Below the pieces are notes generated by a model. It saw nothing but the letters and a program-made list of their open reading frames with translations, was not told the origin of the DNA and searched no databases. A program made the translations under genes and the position numbers. Of a stretch of 64,000 nt of DNA, positions 56,082 to 63,990 are shown piece after piece. The DNA is from Cellulomonas sp. 73-145 (GTDB taxonomy: Bacteria; Actinomycetota; Actinomycetes; Actinomycetales; Cellulomonadaceae): assembly GCA_001898185.1 (NCBI GenBank), contig MKTI01000005.1:310001-374000 (forward strand). The letters run 5' to 3'. Every line of letters starts with the position of its first letter. The stretch's first letter is position 1.

Positions 56082-56150
56082 CGGGCCGATCCACGCGGCG
56101 GCCTCATGCGGCCGCGGCGCTCGTGCCGTCCCGGTGCCGGCGCCGTGCCG

Positions 56151-57140
56151 TCAGCCCGCCGTCGCCACCGCGTAGCCGGCGCGGTCCAGCTCCAGGTCAC
56201 CCGTCTGACCCGCACGTGCCGCGCGCCGACCGAGCAGCAGCACGTACACCCAGAACGCCGCGAGCGACGCGAGCCCGATGGCGATCTTCGCCGCCCACGG
56301 CAGCTGGGAACCGGTGACGAAGCCCTCGATCAGGCCCGACACCGCCAGGACCCCCACCAGGCCCAGCGCCACGGTGAACAGCGCCCGGCCCTCCTCCGCC
56401 AAGGCTCGCCCGCGCGGACGCGGGCCGGGGTCGACCAGCGTCCAGAACAGGCGCAGACCGGCCGCACCGGAGACGAACACCGCGGTCAGCTCGAGCACCC
56501 CATGGGGGCTGATCAGCTGCAGGAACATGTCCAGCCGGCCGTACGCCGCCATCAGCCCGCCGGCCGCACCCACGTTCACGGCGTTGCTGAGCAGGAAGTA
56601 CACCGGCACCACGCCCGTGATCCCGGTGGCCACGCAGAGCGCCGAGATCCACGCGTTGTTGGTCCATACCATGGCGGCGAACGTCACGCCCGGGTCGTAG
56701 TACGCGGCGAACAGCTGGTCGACGTACTCCTTGCGGCTGGCCGGCGTCCCCATCGCGGCCAGCGCCTCCGGATGCGTCGCGACCCACACACCGCTGACGA
56801 CGCCGACCGCGAGGAACACCACCATCACGCCGACCGTCCACCACCGGATCCGGTACAGCGCGGCCGGCAGCAGCACCGTGAGGAACCGGGCGACGTCCCG
56901 CCACGCCGGCTCGTGCGTACCGGCGATCCGGGCGCGCGCCCGGCCGAGCAGCTGCGACAGCCGTGTCACCGTCTCCGGGTCGGGAGCGGCGGACCGCAGC
57001 GTCGACAGGTCCGTGGCGGTGGCGCGGTAGAGCCGCACCAGCTCGTCCGACTCGGCGCCCGACAGCCGGCGGCGGCGCACCAGCCGGTCCAGGCGGTCCC
57101 ACTCCGGCGTCCGCGCGACCACCAGGGCGTCCAGGTCCAT
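56151..57140 (-). CDS. Stage II sporulation protein M-like (SpoIIM-family) membrane protein
   Basis: 329 residues. The N-terminal helical domain (MDLDALVVARTPEWDRLDRLVRR) is cytoplasmic. Five or six membrane helices follow (WWTVGVMVVFLAVGVVSGVWV, ALCVATGITGVVPVYFLLSNAVNVG, HGVLELTAVFVSGAAG). HGVLE and NAVN are SpoIIM-family features. In spore-formers SpoIIM recruits peptidoglycan hydrolases; in non-sporulating actinobacteria it sits with RDD, MoxR and DUF58 genes, as here. ATG at 57140. Divergent from the RDD gene. Confidence 0.83.
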   Translation of the reverse strand: MDLDALVVARTPEWDRLDRLVRRRRLSGAESDELVRLYRATATDLSTLRSAAPDPETVTRLSQLLGRARARIAGTHEPAWRDVARFLTVLLPAALYRIRWWTVGVMVVFLAVGVVSGVWVATHPEALAAMGTPASRKEYVDQLFAAYYDPGVTFAAMVWTNNAWISALCVATGITGVVPVYFLLSNAVNVGAAGGLMAAYGRLDMFLQLISPHGVLELTAVFVSGAAGLRLFWTLVDPGPRPRGRALAEEGRALFTVALGLVGVLAVSGLIEGFVTGSQLPWAAKIAIGLASLAAFWVYVLLLGRRAARAGQTGDLELDRAGYAVATAG

Positions 57141-57190
57141 GCCGCACAGCCTGCCATCGCGACGCCCGGCGCCGGGGCCGCCGGGCCCGA

Positions 57191-57196
57191 TAGCCT
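57191..57196 (+). promoter_or_regulatory. Candidate -10 of the RDD gene
   Basis: TAGCCT 24 bases before the GTG at 57221, in a divergent region. The RDD gene also has a strong GGGAGG ribosome site, so it is one of the leadered genes. Confidence 0.35.
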
Positions 57197-57220
57197 GCAC
57201 CCGGACCTGAGGGAGGCACC

Positions 57221-58042
57221 GTGGACGAGGGCATCCTCACCGGCGAGGCCGTGCTGCTGGACACCAGGCCGGCCTCGTTCGCCTCCCGCGCGCTCGGTGC
57301 CGTTCTCGACCTCCTGGCCCTCGCCGTGGTGATCGGCGTGCTCGCCTGGCTGCTGTTCGGCGCGCTGAACCTGGTGCCGGACGAGAAGGCGGCGCGGGCG
57401 GTCGGCGTGGTGGCGCTGGCCACGGTGACGGTGCTGGTGCCGGCGACGGTGGAGACGCTCAGCCGGGGGCGGTCGCTCGGCAAGCTCGCGATGGGCATCC
57501 GCATCGTGCGGGACGACGGCGGCCCGGTGCTGTTCCGGCAGGCGCTGGTCCGCGCCCTGACGGGCGTGTTCGAGCTGTGGCTGACGTCCGGCGTCGTGGC
57601 GCTCCTGGTCAGCGTCGCGCACCCGCAGGGCAAGCGGCTCGGCGACGTGCTGGCGGGGACCTACGCGGCGCGGGTCAGGGGCAAGGCGCCGGTGCGCACA
57701 CCCGTGCCGATGCCGCCGTACCTGGCCCGGTGGGCGGCGCACGCCGACGTCGCACGGCTGCCCGACGGCCTCGCGCTCGCCGTGCGGCAGTTCCTGGCCC
57801 GGGCGCGGGCGCTGCACCCGGCCTCACGGATGGAGCTCGGCGGCCGTCTGACCGCGCAGGTGCAGCAGTACGTCCGTCCCCTGCCCCCGCCCGGCACCCA
57901 CCCGGAGGACTTCCTCGCGGCGGTGCTCGCCGAGCGCAGGGAGCGCGAGCTCGCCGCCGAGCAGCGCCGGGCCGTCCGCGAGTCGGTCGAGGCGGCGGCG
58001 CTCACGCGGCTGCCGCACGCCATCCCGGACCCGGTGGACTGA
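57221..58042 (+). CDS. RDD-family membrane protein
   Basis: A 273-residue protein with an N-terminal RDD domain: RPASFASRALGAVLDLL (Arg and Asp), two helices (LLALAVVIGVLAWLLFGAL and GVVALATVTVLVPATVETL), GRSLGKLAMGIRIVRDDGG and a third helix. A helical charged cytoplasmic tail of about 110 residues follows. The function is unknown; some RDD proteins affect ion tolerance. GGGAGG precedes the GTG. It pairs with the divergent SpoIIM-like gene. Confidence 0.86.
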   Translation: MDEGILTGEAVLLDTRPASFASRALGAVLDLLALAVVIGVLAWLLFGALNLVPDEKAARAVGVVALATVTVLVPATVETLSRGRSLGKLAMGIRIVRDDGGPVLFRQALVRALTGVFELWLTSGVVALLVSVAHPQGKRLGDVLAGTYAARVRGKAPVRTPVPMPPYLARWAAHADVARLPDGLALAVRQFLARARALHPASRMELGGRLTAQVQQYVRPLPPPGTHPEDFLAAVLAERRERELAAEQRRAVRESVEAAALTRLPHAIPDPVD

Positions 58043-58045
58043 GCG

Positions 58046-58069
58046 ACCCCGGCGCCGGGCGCCGGTGGT
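58046..58069. terminator. Hairpin between the convergent RDD and CDF genes
   Basis: CCGGCG (58049-58054) and CGCCGG (58060-58065) with a five-base loop, extendable by three pairs across a one-base bulge. It lies in the 36-base convergent gap. Confidence 0.4.
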
Positions 58070-58078
58070 GGTGCGGCC

Positions 58079-59005
58079 TCAGGACGACGGCGCCGTCCGA
58101 CGCAGGTCCGGCTCGAGGTAGATCACACGCGCGATCGGCACCGCCGACCGCACCCGGACCTCCGCAGCGTCGATCGCGGCGGCGATATCCGCGGCGCTGT
58201 CGTCCGCGGTGACCTCGATCTTGGCCGCCACCAGCAGCTCCTCGGGCCCGAGGTGCAGCGTCCGCAGGTGGATGACGGAGGCCACCCCGTCCCCGACCAA
58301 CGCCGAGCGGACAGCCGCGACGTCCGCCGCGGACGCCGCCTCACCGAGCAGCAGCGAGGTCGTCTCCACCGCGAGCACCGCGGCGATGAGCACCAGCAGG
58401 ACCCCGATGCCGGCGGTGCCCACGGCGTCCCACCGGCCGTCGCCGGTCAGCAGCGTCAGGCCGACGCCGAGCCCGGCGAGCAGCAGACCGATCAGCGCCC
58501 CGGAGTCCTCCAGCAGGACGACCGGGAGCTCGGGCGCCTTGGCGGTGCGGATGAAGGACGGCCAGGACTGACCGGCCCGTGCGGCGTCCGACTCCCGCAC
58601 GGCCGTCCGCAAGGAGGACGCCTCCATCACGAAGGCGATGACCAGCACGAGGAGCGGGACCCACCACCAGCGACCCTCGAGCGGGTGCGGGTCGGCCCAC
58701 TTGTGCCACGCCTCGTACAGCGCGAACAGGCCACCGAGCGTGAACAGCACGATGGAGACGATGAAGGCGTAGACGTACCGCTCGCGGCCGTAGCCGAAGG
58801 GGTGCGTCTCGTCCGGCACGCGCCGGGCGCGCCGGCCTCCGAGGAGCAGCAGCAGCTGGTTGCCGGAGTCGGCGACGGAGTGCACCGACTCGGCGAGCAT
58901 CGAGCTGGAGGAGGTGAGCAGGAACGCGACGAACTTGGTGACGGCGATCCCGAGGTTCGCGGCGAGCGCCGCCATGATCGCCCTGGTGCCGCTCTCGTGC
59001 GCCAT
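58079..59005 (-). CDS. Cation diffusion facilitator family transporter
   Basis: A 308-residue CDF transporter with six membrane helices. The metal-site residues lie in AESVHSVADSGNQ (helix 2) and LLEDSGALIG (helix 5), with HPFGYGRERYVYAFIVS between them. The C-terminal cytoplasmic ferredoxin-like domain is present (about 220-300). CDF proteins export Zn, Fe or Mn by proton exchange; the metal cannot be assigned. ATG at 59005; an internal Met at position 11 is also possible. Downstream of the Trm112-like gene by 70 bases. Confidence 0.88.
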   Translation of the reverse strand: MAHESGTRAIMAALAANLGIAVTKFVAFLLTSSSSMLAESVHSVADSGNQLLLLLGGRRARRVPDETHPFGYGRERYVYAFIVSIVLFTLGGLFALYEAWHKWADPHPLEGRWWWVPLLVLVIAFVMEASSLRTAVRESDAARAGQSWPSFIRTAKAPELPVVLLEDSGALIGLLLAGLGVGLTLLTGDGRWDAVGTAGIGVLLVLIAAVLAVETTSLLLGEAASAADVAAVRSALVGDGVASVIHLRTLHLGPEELLVAAKIEVTADDSAADIAAAIDAAEVRVRSAVPIARVIYLEPDLRRTAPSS

Positions 59006-59075
59006 GCCCGTCTCCCCCGGTCGTGCGGCCTGCGTCGACGCAGGTCAGCCTAGGCGACCACGCACCGACGGCGGC

Positions 59076-59282
59076 TCAGCCGCGGGTGACCGGCCGCGCC
59101 TCGTCGGCGAGGAGGACGGGGATGCCGTCGCGGACGGGGTACGCCAGCGGCCGGTCGGGGTCGGTCGACACCAGCTCGGGCTGCCCGTCCGGGCCCACCT
59201 CGTCGGTCAGCGTCGCCCCGGTCACCGGGCACCGCAGCAGCTCTCGCGCCCAGGGCTCCAGGCTCGTCGCCGGCTCGTTCAT
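59076..59282 (-). CDS. Trm112-like small protein
   Basis: A 68-residue protein with the Trm112/YcaR layout (LLRCPVTGATL, LAYPVRDGIPVLLADEAR). It has one cysteine rather than a full zinc set. Trm112 proteins activate methyltransferases or are free-standing; in actinobacteria they sit next to phosphomannomutase genes. The ATG overlaps the stop of the degenerate mutase (ATGA), so the two are co-translated. Confidence 0.86.
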   Translation of the reverse strand: MNEPATSLEPWARELLRCPVTGATLTDEVGPDGQPELVSTDPDRPLAYPVRDGIPVLLADEARPVTRG

Positions 59283-60181
59283 CGGTCCTCCCCCGTCCGC
59301 AGCAACGACAGGACGTCGTCGCGCACCTTGTCCAGCACGTCCTCGTCGGCCGCCTCGACCGTCAGCTCCACACCGTCGACCGCGGGCCGCACCGCGAACC
59401 ACCACGGAGGTGGGGCGTCCCAGTGGGACACCAGCAGCCCGTCGCCCTCCTCGGACTCGACCGGCCCGCCGCCCGGTCGGGTCACGTAGGCCTCGACCAC
59501 CCGCGCCACCGCGCGGTCGGCGTCGGTGACCTCGACGGCGATCGGTCCCGCCGTGACGTAGGGCTGGTACAGCTCGGCCAGCACCGACAGAGCGTGCGGC
59601 TGGCGACCGAGCTCGGCGAGCACGTGCACCAGCGCGAGCAGACCGGCGGTCGCGGGACCGGCGTCCCGGGCGACGAGCGTGCCGTCGGCGCCGCCGCCCA
59701 GCACGGCGCCCTGGACGGCCAGCTGCTCCGCCAGCTCGGCACGGTGCACGCGTGCCGTGGCCGCACCAGCGGCGGCGAGCAGGTCCGGCACCGCCCGTGA
59801 CGTGAGGTCGTCGTGCAGCACGAGGGGGACGCGCCCCGCCGCCAGCTCCGCCGCCGTCAGCCGCAGGCCCACGACGGTGAGCACCGTCGACGGCGGCACG
59901 GGCTCACCTCGCTCGTCGAGGAGGTGCACCCGGCCACCGGCGAGCACCGCGCCCGCGTCGGCGCCGTGCTCGAGCACCACGCTGCGCAGGTCGGACAGGT
60001 CCGCTCCGGGGCCACTGACGAGCGTCAGCCGCACCGGTCCGTCCGCCAGCAGCCGCTGGAGCACCTCGGCACGGCCCTGGGTGCCGGCGTGCACCACCAC
60101 GTGCAGGGTGCGGGCATCCCGGAGGTCGACGGCGTCCCGCAGCACCGCCAGCAGGCGGTCCGGGTCGTCAGCTTCCGTCAC
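59279..60181 (-). CDS. Degenerate phosphomannomutase/phosphoglucomutase-like protein (probable pseudoenzyme)
   Basis: 300 residues that align by eye with domains II-IV of bacterial phosphohexomutases: LLDERGEPVPPSTV, TSRAVPDLL, ALVHVLAELG and the late VEAADEDVLDKVRDDV. Catalysis is lost. Domain I with the phospho-serine is missing, the metal loop DGDADR is replaced by LAGGRV (80-85), GEHS by GGGA (161-164) and the phosphate-binding RPSNTEP by RPAVDG (265-270). The frame is intact with AAGGAG before its GTG, so it is not a decaying pseudogene. A scaffold or sugar-phosphate-binding role is inference. Confidence 0.75.
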   Translation of the reverse strand: MTEADDPDRLLAVLRDAVDLRDARTLHVVVHAGTQGRAEVLQRLLADGPVRLTLVSGPGADLSDLRSVVLEHGADAGAVLAGGRVHLLDERGEPVPPSTVLTVVGLRLTAAELAAGRVPLVLHDDLTSRAVPDLLAAAGAATARVHRAELAEQLAVQGAVLGGGADGTLVARDAGPATAGLLALVHVLAELGRQPHALSVLAELYQPYVTAGPIAVEVTDADRAVARVVEAYVTRPGGGPVESEEGDGLLVSHWDAPPPWWFAVRPAVDGVELTVEAADEDVLDKVRDDVLSLLRTGEDR

Positions 60182-60217
60182 GGGTCAGGCTCCTTGGCGT
60201 CGAGGGCGCCGACGAGC

Positions 60218-60505
60218 CTACCGGCCGGCCCCGGGACCACCCGCGGGGCGGCCCGTCACGTCCTCGTCGCTGAGCGGCGTCCCGTCCCCGTCGAGCGCGA
60301 ACCACGCACGGTGCTCGCACGCAGGGCAGGAGACGAACACAGCCGCGCGCCCGGTCGGCGTGCTCATCCGGATGCGGACCAGATCGGTGGAGCCGCAACG
60401 CTGGCACTCGCGCGTCCCCTCGAGCAGCGGCCCGCCGCCCTGGCTGACCGACCCCAGCGGGACCGGCCCCTCGGCGACGCGACGGGACTCGCGCCGCCGT
60501 GTCAC
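60218..60505 (-). CDS. Small zinc-ribbon protein of unknown function
   Basis: 95 residues with two cysteine pairs, CQRCGST (about 34-37) and CPACEH (about 60-63), spaced as in a zinc ribbon. Basic N-terminus (TRRRESRRV) and Gly/Pro-rich tail. The GTG overlaps the DUF3499 stop (GTGA), so it is cotranslated with it. It may bind nucleic acid or serve a partner, but there is no family name I can support. Confidence 0.65.
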   Translation of the reverse strand: MTRRRESRRVAEGPVPLGSVSQGGGPLLEGTRECQRCGSTDLVRIRMSTPTGRAAVFVSCPACEHRAWFALDGDGTPLSDEDVTGRPAGGPGAGR

Positions 60506-60879
60506 CGCACGCTCTCCTCGCCGTGCACCACGCGGAGGTGTCCGCGACGGCGGCCGTCCGGCGTGACGGGCTGCGCCACCGGCTCCGGCTCGAGCACCGC
60601 GACGGCGGGTCGACCAGCCTCACGGACGGCGTCCGCCAGGGCGAGCAGGTCGTCGTGGCTCGGGGCTGCCGGCTCGAAGTCGGGCAGCAGCCGGACCACC
60701 TCCCAGCCGCGCGGCGCGGTCAGTCGCTCGGCGTGCTCGGCGCACAGGTCGTAGGAGTGCGGCTCCGCCAGCTGGGCGAGGGGGCCGAGCACCGCGGTCG
60801 AGTCCGCGTAGACGTAGGTGAGCGTCGCCACCGCCGGGCGCGCGCACGCCGAGCGGGAGCACTGCCGAACGGATCGCAC
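60502..60879 (-). CDS. DUF3499 family protein
   Basis: A 125-residue protein with the DUF3499 core: RQCSRSACARPAVATLTYVYADS, LAQLAEPHSYDLCAEHAERL and PRGWEVVRL. C7, C12, C46 and H49 could bind zinc. The family (Rv3258c in M. tuberculosis) lies beside phosphomannomutase and whiB genes. The function is unknown. The GTG at 60879 follows a minus-strand TAGCGT (60891-60886) by six bases, a leaderless arrangement. It heads the minus-strand group ending with the Trm112-like gene. Confidence 0.86.
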   Translation of the reverse strand: MRSVRQCSRSACARPAVATLTYVYADSTAVLGPLAQLAEPHSYDLCAEHAERLTAPRGWEVVRLLPDFEPAAPSHDDLLALADAVREAGRPAVAVLEPEPVAQPVTPDGRRRGHLRVVHGEESVR

Positions 60880-60979
60880 GCGCTGACGCTACAACGCGGG
60901 TGCGACACCTCGGCCGGGACACCCCCGGACGGTGCCGCGGCCTCGGGTGCGCCCGGTGGCGGCGACTAGAGTTCCGGTG

Positions 60980-61546
60980 GTGAGGTCACGAGGTTCTCGG
61001 CGGGTCTCGTTCCCCGGGCAGCTGCCCGGTCGGGGACGTCGCTCGGCGGACGCGGAGAGCACCGGTGACCGACTCCCGGAGCCGACCTCGTCGCCGCGGG
61101 CCCCGGCCGCCCGCGCGGGGTCCCCCGCCGCGCCCGTCCGTCGTCGTGACCGTCGCGGTCGCGGTCCCCGCGGCCCCCTGCTGCCCAGCACGCTCCCGGC
61201 CTACCGGACCCGTGCGGAGCTATTCGACGACCTGGTGCTCGACGCGGTCGAGGAGCTCGAGCGGACGTGGGCGCGGCAGCTCGACGGTACGGAGTTCGCC
61301 GTCGAGGACGTCCCGCCGTCCAACCCCGCTCCCTGGGAGCGCGGCGGGGTGCCGCTGGGCCGGTGCTTCCCGTCCGACGCAGGGCTGCCGGCCCGGATCG
61401 TCGTCTACCGGCGGCCGCTCGAGGCGCGTGCCGAGGACCGCGCGGACCTCGCCGAGCTGGTGCACGACGTGGTCGTGGAGCAGGTGGCGCACCTGCTCGG
61501 CCGGTCACCGGAGGACGTGGACCCCGGCTACGGCGAGGGCCGATAG
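60980..61546 (+). CDS. Metallopeptidase-family (zincin-like) protein with altered HExxH
   Basis: A 188-residue protein. The first 75 residues are basic and disordered. The C-terminal domain (RTRAELFDDLVLDAVEELERTW through IVVYRRPLEARAEDRADLAELVHDVVVEQVAHLLG) matches the family often annotated as metallopeptidase (Rv3259 position). Where family members carry HExxH this protein has EQVAH (167-171), so only the last histidine remains and zinc peptidase activity is doubtful. GTG 60980 (or 60977) follows TAGAGT by 5-8 bases. Divergent from DUF3499. Confidence 0.78.
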   Translation: MRSRGSRRVSFPGQLPGRGRRSADAESTGDRLPEPTSSPRAPAARAGSPAAPVRRRDRRGRGPRGPLLPSTLPAYRTRAELFDDLVLDAVEELERTWARQLDGTEFAVEDVPPSNPAPWERGGVPLGRCFPSDAGLPARIVVYRRPLEARAEDRADLAELVHDVVVEQVAHLLGRSPEDVDPGYGEGR

Positions 61547-61558
61547 CCTGTCCGGACG

Positions 61559-62413
61559 ATGAGCACCCCGATCCCGGCCGTCCGCGTCGTCTGCGTCGTC
61601 TACCACCCCGGACCGGAGCTGGCGCGGTTCGCCGCCGGGCTGCGGACGGCGAGCTCGCGACCCTTCGAGCTGGTGCTGGTCGACAACGGCGACGACCAGA
61701 CCGTGTCGCGGGCGGTCGCCGACGAGCACGGTGCGCGCCTGGTCGTGCCCGGTCGCAACCTCGGCTACGGGGCCGCGGCGAACGTCGGTGCGATGGACGC
61801 GACGGCCGAGTGGCTCGTGGTGGCCAACTCCGACCTGGAGTGGCCCGCGGGCTCGCTCGACCGGCTGCTCGACGCGGCCGCGGCACACCCCGAGGCCGGC
61901 GCCGTCGGACCCGCGCTGCTCAACACCGACGGCAGCGTGTACCCCTCGGCGCGCGAGCTGCCGTCGCTCACCCAGGGCGTCGGCCACGCGGTGCTGGGCC
62001 GGGTGTGGCCGGGCAACCCGTGGACGCGCGCCTACCAGGCACGTCAGGAGACCGTCGGGGTGCAGCGTGCGGCCGGCTGGCTGTCCGGCGCGTGCCTGGT
62101 GCTGCGACGGCGGGCGTTCGAGCAGGTCGGCGGCTTCGACGAGGACTACTTCATGTTCTTCGAGGACGTGGACCTCGGTGAGCGGCTCGGCGCCGCGGGC
62201 TGGGTGAACCTCTACGTCCCGCAGGTGACCGTCACGCACATCGGCGGCACGTCGTGGCGGTCGCGACCCGCCCCGATGATCCGCGCTCACCACGCCAGCG
62301 CCTGGCGGTACCTGTCCCGCCGGTACACCGGCTGGCGGCTGGCACCGGTGCGCCTGGTGCTGCGCAGTGGGCTGTGGCTGCGCGAGCAGGTGGAGCTCCG
62401 CGCGGCACGCTGA
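61559..62413 (+). CDS. Family 2 glycosyltransferase, WbbL rhamnosyltransferase-like
   Basis: 284 residues with a GT-A fold: VVCVVYHPGPEL, LVDNGDDQT, GRNLGYGAAANVG, VVANSDLEWP (metal-binding DxD-like) and FFEDVDLGERL near the catalytic base. It resembles dTDP-rhamnosyl transferases such as WbbL (Rv3265c), found in the same chromosomal zone, which add rhamnose to a lipid-linked GlcNAc. The acceptor here is unknown. The ATG follows TAGCCT (61544-61549, overlapping the previous stop) by nine bases, so it may have its own leaderless promoter. Confidence 0.85.
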   Translation: MSTPIPAVRVVCVVYHPGPELARFAAGLRTASSRPFELVLVDNGDDQTVSRAVADEHGARLVVPGRNLGYGAAANVGAMDATAEWLVVANSDLEWPAGSLDRLLDAAAAHPEAGAVGPALLNTDGSVYPSARELPSLTQGVGHAVLGRVWPGNPWTRAYQARQETVGVQRAAGWLSGACLVLRRRAFEQVGGFDEDYFMFFEDVDLGERLGAAGWVNLYVPQVTVTHIGGTSWRSRPAPMIRAHHASAWRYLSRRYTGWRLAPVRLVLRSGLWLREQVELRAAR

Positions 62414-62418
62414 GGCGG

Positions 62419-63990
62419 TCAGCCCAGTCCGACGTGCGGGTCCTGCCGGACGGCGATCCTGCCGGCAGCCGTCGGCTCGGGAGCCGGCAGCAGCAGGGAC
62501 ACCAGCGTGCCGTCGGCCTGTGCCCGCTCCGCGACCAGCGCCCAGGACGCGTCGACGGGACCGTCCGTGGTGATCAGCGACACCCCGGCGACCTGCGTGG
62601 GATCGGCGACCAGCTTCGCGAGCGGCCACGCCGCCGTCGTCCCGGCGTCGACGCTGACCTGGTGCTCGTCGAGCACGCTGCCGTCGGACCGGAGCAGGCG
62701 CAGCGTCCCGGTGACGGAGGCGGCCGCGCCGGACCCCTGGGCCGTGGGGTCGCCGGACCGCGGCACCGCGCCCACGACGAGCGTGTCGACCGTCCCGGGC
62801 GCAGGCACCACCAGCCCGGCAGCCGGTGGCGCGGCGGCGGCCCAGGCCCGCTCGACCCGCGGCTGGGTGTCCAGCGCACCGGGCGTCCCCACGCGCGAGT
62901 ACTCCGCGGCGGCGACCACAGGCTGGTCCGCCTGGACGACGACCGTGTACTGCCCGGCGGGCAGCCCGCCGAGCGGGAGGTCGGTCACGGAACCGGCCGC
63001 CAGGTCCACGGTGCCGGCACCCGGCAGCGTGACCGGACCGTCGGACCCGAGAAGGCTCACCGTCGCCGTGGTGCCGCTGGCGCCCGGTGCGAGCAGTCGC
63101 AGCACCGGCGCGTCCGGGCTGTCCACCGTGGAGGCCTCCACGAGCAGCCCCGGGACGGTGACGCGCTGGGCCGGCGCGCTGCCGGGCACCACGAGGTCCG
63201 CACCGGCGGGTGTGAAGCCCCGGACGGCGCCGTCCTGCACCCAGGCGGACACCTGTCCCCCGGTGGCCCGCACGTGCACCGCGATCGACCGCTGCGCCGC
63301 CGCGACCGCCTCAAGGGTGACCGACCGGCTGCCGTGCGGCGGCACCACCTGCGAGCCGCCGGCCAGGTCGAGGCGTCCGTTGGGGCCCCACGCCTCGACA
63401 CCGACCTCGGCCGCCGTGCTGCCGGGGTTGACCAGCACCAGAACGGCCGTGCGGCCCAGGTCGGTCGAGCCGCCGACGAGCCACGCGTCCGAGGTCGGTG
63501 CCGTGCACGTCTCGGCCGAGAGGCCTCGCAGGTCGCCGTCGGTGACCAGGCCGACCGCGGTCGCAGCGACGCGTGCACCACCGGTGCTGCCGGGCTCGGC
63601 GCGCACGACGACAGGTCCCGTGGTGCCCGTGAGCGCTGCGGCAGGCACGTCCGACGACAGCGGTGCGAGCACCGCGGAGCTGCTGAGGGCACGCACCGTG
63701 CCGGCCCCGGACGTTCCCTCGTCGGGCGCCGAGAGCACGGACACCGAGGTGGCGGGCGGAACGGGCGCCGGGTTGAACTTCGAGCTGGAGGACGCCTTCG
63801 GCATGATCAGCGGGCCCGGGCACACCGCGGTGGCGGCGGAGGCGGGGACGGCGACCAGGGCCGGACCGTCCGCGGCGCTCCTCGGCGCCGGCAGCCGGCT
63901 CGCACCGACCACCGTGGCCGTCGCGAGCGCCAGGACCGCGACGCCGGACAGCACACGCAGCCCCCGCTGCACGGCGGGACGGGCGCTCAC
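62419..63990 (-). CDS. DUF5719 family secreted/membrane-anchored protein
   Basis: 523 residues with an N-terminal hydrophobic segment (VLSGVAVLALATATVVGAS, about 13-31). A large extracytoplasmic region of Ala/Gly/Val/Thr-rich beta repeats follows (VPGLLVEAS, LLGSDGPVTLPGAGTVDLAAGS), as in DUF5719 proteins found downstream of glycosyltransferase genes in this clade. C57 and C162 could form a disulfide. GTG at 63990 reads GTGAGC, so it may overlap the stop of a gene outside the window. Converges on the GT2 gene with five bases between. Confidence 0.78.
   Translation of the reverse strand: MSARPAVQRGLRVLSGVAVLALATATVVGASRLPAPRSAADGPALVAVPASAATAVCPGPLIMPKASSSSKFNPAPVPPATSVSVLSAPDEGTSGAGTVRALSSSAVLAPLSSDVPAAALTGTTGPVVVRAEPGSTGGARVAATAVGLVTDGDLRGLSAETCTAPTSDAWLVGGSTDLGRTAVLVLVNPGSTAAEVGVEAWGPNGRLDLAGGSQVVPPHGSRSVTLEAVAAAQRSIAVHVRATGGQVSAWVQDGAVRGFTPAGADLVVPGSAPAQRVTVPGLLVEASTVDSPDAPVLRLLAPGASGTTATVSLLGSDGPVTLPGAGTVDLAAGSVTDLPLGGLPAGQYTVVVQADQPVVAAAEYSRVGTPGALDTQPRVERAWAAAAPPAAGLVVPAPGTVDTLVVGAVPRSGDPTAQGSGAAASVTGTLRLLRSDGSVLDEHQVSVDAGTTAAWPLAKLVADPTQVAGVSLITTDGPVDASWALVAERAQADGTLVSLLLPAPEPTAAGRIAVRQDPHVGLG

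Noticed and set aside
56098..56115. GCGGCC/GGCCGC inverted repeat between convergent genes
   Set aside because: Only six pairs in very GC-rich DNA; not enough for a terminator call.
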